Origin: Pseudomonadota bacterium
GTDB lineage: Bacteria > Pseudomonadota > Gammaproteobacteria > Burkholderiales > Burkholderiaceae_B
Direction: 5' to 3'
Length of the DNA: 64,000 nucleotides
NCBI GenBank assembly: GCA_023387815.1
Contig: JAEWHK010000063.1
Location: 1 to 64,000 of the forward strand
A program made the position numbers and the translations under genes. Every line of letters begins with the position of its first letter. The stretch's first letter is position 1. This document shows positions 58,781 to 64,000 of this stretch, one piece after another. Under the pieces are notes generated by a model that worked only from the letters and a program-made list of their open reading frames with translations, did no database searches and was not told the DNA's origin.

Positions 58781-60343
58781 TTATTCCTTGGTCACCATCA
58801 CAGGCACTGTACGATCGGAACTCAGTGGCTTGACCACCAGGCCCTTTTTCGCTGCCCAGATGTTTTTGTAGTGGAACAAAGGAATGATACCGACTTCATC
58901 GGACACCAGCTGAGCGGCGTCCTGCATGATTTTCTCACGCTTGCCATCGTCGAACTCTTCGGTGGCCTGTTTCAGATAATCATCCAGTTTTTCGCTGCTG
59001 TAATGCCCCCAGTTGGAAGCACCCAGGCCTTTTTCCGGATCCACTGTTGCCAGAATATTCACCATGGCGTAGCTGCCCTCGCCCGTACCGTTACCCCATG
59101 CGATGACAGACATGGCGTATTCGTTTTTCTTGGCAGCGCTGGAGTACACAGCCCATGGCACAACCGATACCTGTGTTTTCACGCCAATGCGGCTCCAGAA
59201 CTGAGCCACCGCCTGCACGGTCTCAGGGGCCAGGGGATAACGGTCCGTTGGCACATGCACGGTCAGGTTGAATCCATCCGGGTAGCCGGCTTCTTTCAGC
59301 AGATCCTTGGCTTTCTGTGCATCAAAGGCAATGGGTTTGACGTTCGGATTGTAGCCAATCGAATCCTTGGGCATCCACTGATCTGCCACGGTCACACTTC
59401 CCTGCAGGATGCGGTCAGCGATGGCATCACGATTAATGGCAAGAGACAGCGCCTGACGGACGCGCACGTCCAGCAGCGGATTTTTATCCAGCGGCTTGCC
59501 ACTATTGTCCGTAATAAATTTATTGGGTTTGGGATTGAAGCTGGGTTGCAGCAACATCACGCGCAGACCGTTATAGGCAAATACGCCAACCTTGGGATCG
59601 TTCTCCAGTTTTTTCAGATCGGCAACAGAGACTTTATCGATCACGTCAACGTCACCGGAAAGCAGCGCTGTTGAACGCGTGGCAGCATTGGCCACATAAC
59701 GGTAGGACACTTTATCCCACAAGGGTTTTTCGCCCCAGTAGTTCGGGTTGGCTTCCACCTGGAAACCCGCGCCAGGCGTATAGGAAACCAGTTTGTAAGG
59801 ACCGGTGCCAATCAGGGCCTTGCCGGAATTGAAATCATCACTGGTCGCATTCTCGGTGGATTTTTTCTGTACCAAATGCACAGACGCCAGATTCAGCGGC
59901 AGACCGGGATTGGGAATCGTGGTTTCAAAAACCAGCGTGCCAGGCTCTTTCTCGGTCACGCTCTTGATCGTGCGCACATAACCCGTAAACGGTGCAACAG
60001 AACCGGGCACCTTGCGGATGCGTTCGATTGAATAGATCACATCTTCTGCTGTGAACGGTGTGCCATCGCTCCATTTGACATCGGGACGCAGCTTGAATTC
60101 CCATGTGGTCGGACTGGTGTTTTTCCATTCCGTGGCCAGGCCGGGCAGCAGTTTGTTATCGTAGTTGTTAACCAGCATGTCAAAAAAGAACAGGCCGGCA
60201 GAGCGGTCACCCGCAAAGTTGTTCAATTGAGGATCCAGCGAAGACAGATTATCGGCAAAAGCGATTTTCAGTTCTTCGGCGTGAGCCATATTACCTGCGG
60301 CCAACAGGCCTGCTGCCAGGGCAGCCAGTACGCGCTTTTTCAT
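58781..60343 (-). CDS. ABC transporter substrate-binding protein (oligopeptide/DppA-like)
   Basis: A 520-residue periplasmic receptor of solute-binding family 5. The signal peptide MKKRVLAALAAGLLAAGNMAHA precedes ELKIAFADNLSSLDPQLNNF. The family landmarks WEFKLRPDVKWSDGTPFTAEDV near residues 80-100 (signature) and GTGPYKLVSYTPG near 178 are clear. Family 5 receptors bind peptides, nickel, glutathione or other compounds. The association with a thioesterase leaves the ligand open. GGAAC precedes the ATG. A stable hairpin separates it from the ATPase gene. Confidence 0.93.
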   Translation of the reverse strand: MKKRVLAALAAGLLAAGNMAHAEELKIAFADNLSSLDPQLNNFAGDRSAGLFFFDMLVNNYDNKLLPGLATEWKNTSPTTWEFKLRPDVKWSDGTPFTAEDVIYSIERIRKVPGSVAPFTGYVRTIKSVTEKEPGTLVFETTIPNPGLPLNLASVHLVQKKSTENATSDDFNSGKALIGTGPYKLVSYTPGAGFQVEANPNYWGEKPLWDKVSYRYVANAATRSTALLSGDVDVIDKVSVADLKKLENDPKVGVFAYNGLRVMLLQPSFNPKPNKFITDNSGKPLDKNPLLDVRVRQALSLAINRDAIADRILQGSVTVADQWMPKDSIGYNPNVKPIAFDAQKAKDLLKEAGYPDGFNLTVHVPTDRYPLAPETVQAVAQFWSRIGVKTQVSVVPWAVYSSAAKKNEYAMSVIAWGNGTGEGSYAMVNILATVDPEKGLGASNWGHYSSEKLDDYLKQATEEFDDGKREKIMQDAAQLVSDEVGIIPLFHYKNIWAAKKGLVVKPLSSDRTVPVMVTKE

Positions 60344-60389
60344 TTGTGTTCCTTTAAAGGTTCTGCAACTGCAACTATAAAATCAACCC

Positions 60390-60441
60390 GATCCGCTGCG
60401 GCTGTGCATGCCAGCATGCAACGGCGGCCGCAAGCCGGATC
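60390..60441 (-). other. Intercistronic hairpin before the substrate-binding protein gene
   Basis: GATCCG (60390-60395) and TGCGGC (60397-60402) pair with GCCGCA (60427-60432) and CGGATC (60436-60441), with a small GCATG stem inside. It sits at the stop of the ATPase gene. Stems here commonly protect mRNA so that the receptor is made in excess. Confidence 0.5.
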
Positions 60442-61453
60442 AGGCCTGGTCATTCAAATGACAGGCACTCAGGTGCCCGCCGGATACCGCTTTGAGTAGC
60501 GGCACCTCGGTACTGCATCGAGGCATCGCATGAGGACAGCGCGGATGAAAATGACAGCCCGATGGTGGATTGATCGGACTGGGTATTTCACCCTTGATCA
60601 TGGAAAACACCTTCTTGCGGTCCTGCATTTTCGGGATCTCGGCCAGCAATGCCTGCGTATACGGATGATTGGGTCTGCGAAAAATATCCGCCACAGGCGC
60701 CTGCTCTACGATGCGGCCCAGATACATAATCACCACGCGGTCCGACAGATGCTCTACCACACCAAGATCGTGACTGATAAACAGATACGTCAGTCCCAGC
60801 TCTTCACGCAACTTCATGAACAGATTCAGAATCTGAGCCTGAATGGAAACGTCAAGCGCAGCAACCGCCTCGTCACACACCAGCATATCGGGAGCCACAG
60901 CCAGCGCGCGCGCAATACCAATGCGTTGTCGCTGCCCGCCACTGAACTGATGCGGAAAGCGATTGCGCAGACTGGCCGACAGGCCCGCGCGCTCCATCTG
61001 CTCGGAAACATACTGATCCAGCTCTTTAGACGACACCATATCGTGCAGCCGGGGCGACTCACCCACAATATCCCGCACGCGCATGCGCGGATTCAGACTG
61101 GCATACGGATCCTGAAAAATCATCTGGATTTTCAGTCGAGCGGCTTCAGCCTCGTGGCGCGGAAGAGTTTTCAGATCCTGCCCGCGAACCAGCACTTTGC
61201 CTGAGGTCGGCTCCATAATGCCTGCAACCATGCGTCCCAGCGTGGACTTTCCGCAGCCGGACTCTCCGACCAGTCCGACCACTTCACCCTTGGTAATGTC
61301 CAGGCTTACATTATCCACAGCACGCGTCAGCGTGGCCGGTTTCAGCAGTCTGACTTTTTCCAGCCAGTTATCGACCAGACCATCATGGGGCTGGCCAAAA
61401 GTCTTAGACACATGGCTGACGCGCACCAGCGGCGTTTCAATTACATCTGTCAT
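60440..61453 (-). CDS. Oligopeptide-type ABC transporter ATPase (OppF/DppF-like)
   Basis: A 337-residue ATP-binding subunit. Walker A is GESGCGKSTLGRMV near residues 59-72, the Q-loop IFQDPYASLNPRM near 112, the signature FSGGQRQRIGIARAL near 167 and Walker B DMLVCDEAVAALDV near 185. The C-terminal oligo-DPP extension has the four-cysteine iron-sulfur-like pattern CHFHPRCPHAMPRC. It starts in a 4-base overlap with the partner ATPase gene. Confidence 0.94.
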   Translation of the reverse strand: MTDVIETPLVRVSHVSKTFGQPHDGLVDNWLEKVRLLKPATLTRAVDNVSLDITKGEVVGLVGESGCGKSTLGRMVAGIMEPTSGKVLVRGQDLKTLPRHEAEAARLKIQMIFQDPYASLNPRMRVRDIVGESPRLHDMVSSKELDQYVSEQMERAGLSASLRNRFPHQFSGGQRQRIGIARALAVAPDMLVCDEAVAALDVSIQAQILNLFMKLREELGLTYLFISHDLGVVEHLSDRVVIMYLGRIVEQAPVADIFRRPNHPYTQALLAEIPKMQDRKKVFSMIKGEIPSPINPPSGCHFHPRCPHAMPRCSTEVPLLKAVSGGHLSACHLNDQA

Positions 61454-62490
61454 ACCTGTGCTCCTGCATCCGAGGCCACGTTACCCGACCCGCCAGTATC
61501 CTGCACCATACCCGAATCGGGTGCTGCACCAGGATGATAGCAACGCACCCGGTGACCATTTGCCAGATCATCCAGACCTGGCATGCTGTTACAGACCTCG
61601 GTGCGCCGCGGACATCGCGGCGCGAAGGCACAGCCTGGTGGCAGCGAAAGAAGGCTCGGCGTCATACCGGCAATCTGGCGCAAGGGCTGGCCACGTTTAT
61701 TGTTGATTGGCAGACTCTGTATCAGACCCTGCGTATAGGGATGTTGCGGATCATCCAGTACCTGATCCACCGTACCCGATTCGACAATCCTTCCCGCATA
61801 CATCACATTCAGATCATCGGCCAGACCCGCAACCACGGAAAGATCATGCGTGATCCAGATCAGTGCCGTGCCATACCTGGCAGAGAGCTTCTGGATTTCA
61901 GACAGAATCTGCGACTGAATGGTCACGTCCAGCGCCGTTGTGGGTTCATCCGCAATAATCAGATCGGGACGCAGTAGCAAGGCAATGGCAATGGCCACGC
62001 GCTGCCGCATACCACCCGAGAGCTGATGCGGGTAGGCAGAGAGGCGAGCTTCGGGACTGGGGATTCCCATCAGTCCCAGCATGTCGCGCGATTGCTCCCA
62101 GGCCTGACGACGGCTGATTTTCTCGTGAGCACGCAGGGTTTCGATCATTTGCGTGTCGATCCGCAGAACCGGATTCAGCGTCATCATCGGATCCTGGAAA
62201 ATCATGGAGATCCGGTTGCCACGCAATTTGCGCAGGTCTGCTTGCGGCATTTTCAGGAAATCCTGTCCCTTGAACAGAATCTCTCCGCCAACGATACGGC
62301 CGGGTTCATCCACCAGTCCCATAATCGAAAAGCCGGTCACTGATTTGCCGGAACCCGACTCGCCTACCAGACCCAGAATACGTCCGGACTCGAGCTGCAG
62401 CGAAACACCATCCACTGCAGGCACCTGGCCCGCACGCGTCATGAAATGAGTACGCAGGTCGCGCACTTGCAGCAAGGGTGATGTACTCAT
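61450..62490 (-). CDS. Oligopeptide-type ABC transporter ATPase (OppD/DppD-like)
   Basis: A 346-residue ATP-binding subunit. Walker A is GESGSGKSVTGFSI near residues 41-54, the Q-loop IFQDPMMTLNPVL near 96, the signature LSGGMRQRVAIAIAL near 155 and Walker B DLIIADEPTTALDV near 174. The C-terminal extension has CAFAPRCPRRTEVC. It overlaps the permease gene by 4 bases. Together with the OppF-like partner it forms the heterodimeric motor. Confidence 0.94.
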   Translation of the reverse strand: MSTSPLLQVRDLRTHFMTRAGQVPAVDGVSLQLESGRILGLVGESGSGKSVTGFSIMGLVDEPGRIVGGEILFKGQDFLKMPQADLRKLRGNRISMIFQDPMMTLNPVLRIDTQMIETLRAHEKISRRQAWEQSRDMLGLMGIPSPEARLSAYPHQLSGGMRQRVAIAIALLLRPDLIIADEPTTALDVTIQSQILSEIQKLSARYGTALIWITHDLSVVAGLADDLNVMYAGRIVESGTVDQVLDDPQHPYTQGLIQSLPINNKRGQPLRQIAGMTPSLLSLPPGCAFAPRCPRRTEVCNSMPGLDDLANGHRVRCYHPGAAPDSGMVQDTGGSGNVASDAGAQV

Positions 62491-63437
62491 CGCTGCCTCC
62501 GCGGATTGAAGATTTCCCGCAGGCGATCACCCACCAGATTCAATGCCACAATTGTGATCAGCAGTGCCACACCAGGAAAGAGACTGATCCAGTATTGTCC
62601 TGACAGCATGTATTGATACCCGTTGGCAATCAGCAATCCCAGAGAGGGTTCGGTTACCGGCACACCCAGTCCCAGAAAACTCATGGTGGCTTCCAGCGTG
62701 ATGGCACGCGCAACCTGCAGGGTACCGATCACAATCAGCGGCGGCAGGCAATTGGGCAGAATATGGCGCAGCATGATGCGCCAGCGCGGGATATTGAGAC
62801 TGCGTGCCGCCTCTACATATTCCTTTTGCCTTTCTGCCAGCGCCTGTCCGCGCGCGGTACGCGCATAGTAGGCCCACTCCAGTATCACAAGTGTCAATAT
62901 CACATTCCCGATACCCTTGCCCAGATAGGCAAGAATCATCATGGCAATCAGGATCGAAGGAAATGACAGCATCAGATCAACCGTGCGCATGATAAAGCCG
63001 TCAACCCGTCCGCCCGCGTAGGCAGACAGTACGCCCAGTATGGTTCCAACCACACTTGCAATGAGTGCAGAACCGACGCCCACGGTCAGACTGATACGCA
63101 GGCCATAAAGAATCGCCGAAAACAGGTCTCGTCCCTGCCCGTCTGTCCCCAGCCAGTAGTTGAACGTACCGGCACCATTCGCACTGCCCGGAGGCAGGCG
63201 AGAATCCAGAATATCCAGCTGCATTAAATCATAGGGATTCTGCGGCGTAATCCAGTGGGCAAATATCGAACCCAATGCCAGCAACAAAAGCAGCACAAAG
63301 CCAATCGCCGCCCGCTTGGAGGAAAAGAAATCGGACAGCCTTTCCCGAAACCGTGAAGGTCTGGGCGCATGCACTATCGGTGCAGCCACCGGGTCCACCG
63401 CTGCTTCTGCGGTCTGTCTGTTAACGGACTGATTCAT
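62487..63437 (-). CDS. ABC transporter permease (DppC/OppC-like)
   Basis: A 316-residue inner-membrane permease. A cytoplasmic start of about 40 residues leads to one helix, then a periplasmic loop (PQNPYDLMQLDILDSRLPPG, GTDGQGRDLFSAI) typical of DppC. The transport domain has five helices with the EAA loop YVEAARSLNIPRWRIMLRHI near residue 215. It overlaps the neighbouring genes by 4 bases on both sides, so all are translated as one unit. Confidence 0.93.
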   Translation of the reverse strand: MNQSVNRQTAEAAVDPVAAPIVHAPRPSRFRERLSDFFSSKRAAIGFVLLLLLALGSIFAHWITPQNPYDLMQLDILDSRLPPGSANGAGTFNYWLGTDGQGRDLFSAILYGLRISLTVGVGSALIASVVGTILGVLSAYAGGRVDGFIMRTVDLMLSFPSILIAMMILAYLGKGIGNVILTLVILEWAYYARTARGQALAERQKEYVEAARSLNIPRWRIMLRHILPNCLPPLIVIGTLQVARAITLEATMSFLGLGVPVTEPSLGLLIANGYQYMLSGQYWISLFPGVALLITIVALNLVGDRLREIFNPRRQR

Positions 63438-64000
63438 CGCGCACCCTCCAGCCGCACGCGCGGATCCAGCAGGCGGTAAGCAATATCAACCAGCAGATTG
63501 ATGGTCACGAAAACGCAGACTATGACAACCAGATAGGCCAGTATGACCGGCCTGTCCAGACCGTTGATACTATCCAGGATCAGCTTGCCTGCGCCCGGCC
63601 AGGAGAAAATGCTTTCGGTGACCACTGCACCGGCAATGGTCGATCCGAACTCAAGGCCCAGTACGGTCACCAGGGGAATCATGATATTGCGCAGCACATG
63701 TACGCCAATCACGCGAAAATTGCTCAGACCCTTGGCACGCGCAAACCGGATATAGTCCAGCGGCAGCACTTCCTGTACGCCGGCATAAGTCAGGCGAATC
63801 ACAAGTGAAACTTTGAAAAGGGCCAGATTGATGGCGGGCAGCAGCAGATGTCGCAGACCGTCAATCGTCAGAAATGACCATTGATAGCCGAACAGCGTCA
63901 CGGTCTGGCCGCGGCCAGAGGAAGGCAGCCAGCCAAGACTCACACTGAATGCCATAATCAGCACCAAACCAACCCAGAAGGTGGGCAGCGAGAAGCCCAA
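63434..64000 (-). CDS. ABC transporter permease (DppB/OppB-like), N-terminus beyond window
   Basis: The last 188 residues of a DppB-type permease. The visible part has the conserved GFSLPTFWVGLVLIMAFS, the EAA-type loop YIRFARAKGLSNFRVIGVHV and the C-terminal VDIAYRLLDPRVRL. Full members have about 310-330 residues, so roughly 130 are missing past position 64000. It is the upstream-most gene seen of the transporter operon. Confidence 0.92.
   Translation of the reverse strand: MGFSLPTFWVGLVLIMAFSVSLGWLPSSGRGQTVTLFGYQWSFLTIDGLRHLLLPAINLALFKVSLVIRLTYAGVQEVLPLDYIRFARAKGLSNFRVIGVHVLRNIMIPLVTVLGLEFGSTIAGAVVTESIFSWPGAGKLILDSINGLDRPVILAYLVVIVCVFVTINLLVDIAYRLLDPRVRLEGAR

Overview
The window reads as chromosome of a betaproteobacterium of the order Burkholderiales, most likely Alcaligenaceae (Advenella/Bordetella-like). 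The grounds are orphan Bug-type (TctC) solute receptors beside CaiB/BaiF CoA-transferases, the argS–SPOR–dsbA order, a long-form leuA and a moderately GC-rich sequence. This placement is inferred from gene content; no 16S or tRNA gene was seen. No insertion sequence, prophage or CRISPR array was found.

Layout. 0–13 kb is mostly housekeeping: a membrane protein, leuA with a probable leucine-attenuation leader, a DUF1840 gene, a large exported RHS protein ending in a Tle1-like lipase domain, argS, a SPOR protein, dsbA, metC and a LysE-type exporter. 13.7–25.4 kb is a catabolic block: a GntR/UTRA regulator, a crotonase, two family III CoA-transferases, a Bug receptor, a MaoC hydratase with the decayed relic of a duplicate, an 828-residue double acyl-CoA dehydrogenase, an amidohydrolase, a CMD-family protein, a GST and a flavin-reductase-like protein. 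The substrate is unknown. 25.7–35.6 kb is a leucine/isovalerate module under a LiuR-like MerR regulator (isovaleryl-CoA dehydrogenase, aceK, thiolase and both methylcrotonyl-CoA carboxylase subunits), with operators inside the promoter spacers.

35.8–48.9 kb holds argD, smg, gluQ, a 932-residue DUF2157/GDYXXLXY membrane protein, topB, a hemN-like gene, a methyltransferase and a translationally coupled pair of CMD/peroxidase-like proteins. 49–54 kb is an IclR-controlled set (Bug receptor, acyl-CoA ligase, citrate-synthase-fold lyase-like protein, SDR) that looks like a route for activating and cleaving an imported carboxylate. 54–56.7 kb is an ECF sigma/anti-sigma pair of SigK/RskA type beside a fasciclin protein and a small Met-rich repeat protein. 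These carry three copies of one unusual promoter pattern (GCATCC or GCATTG, 16 bases, CGT), so the block looks like a self-contained envelope regulon. 56.8–57.3 kb is an orphan XRE regulator with a duplicated operator–promoter. 57.4–64 kb is an oligopeptide-type ABC transporter operon ending in a BAAT-family acyl-CoA thioesterase; it runs off the right edge.

The observations most worth following are the sigma/fasciclin regulon with its mirrored promoters, the leuA leader, the lyase-like cluster at 49–54 kb with its altered catalytic motif, the LiuR operator set, the orphan RHS–lipase, and the duplicated XRE promoter.
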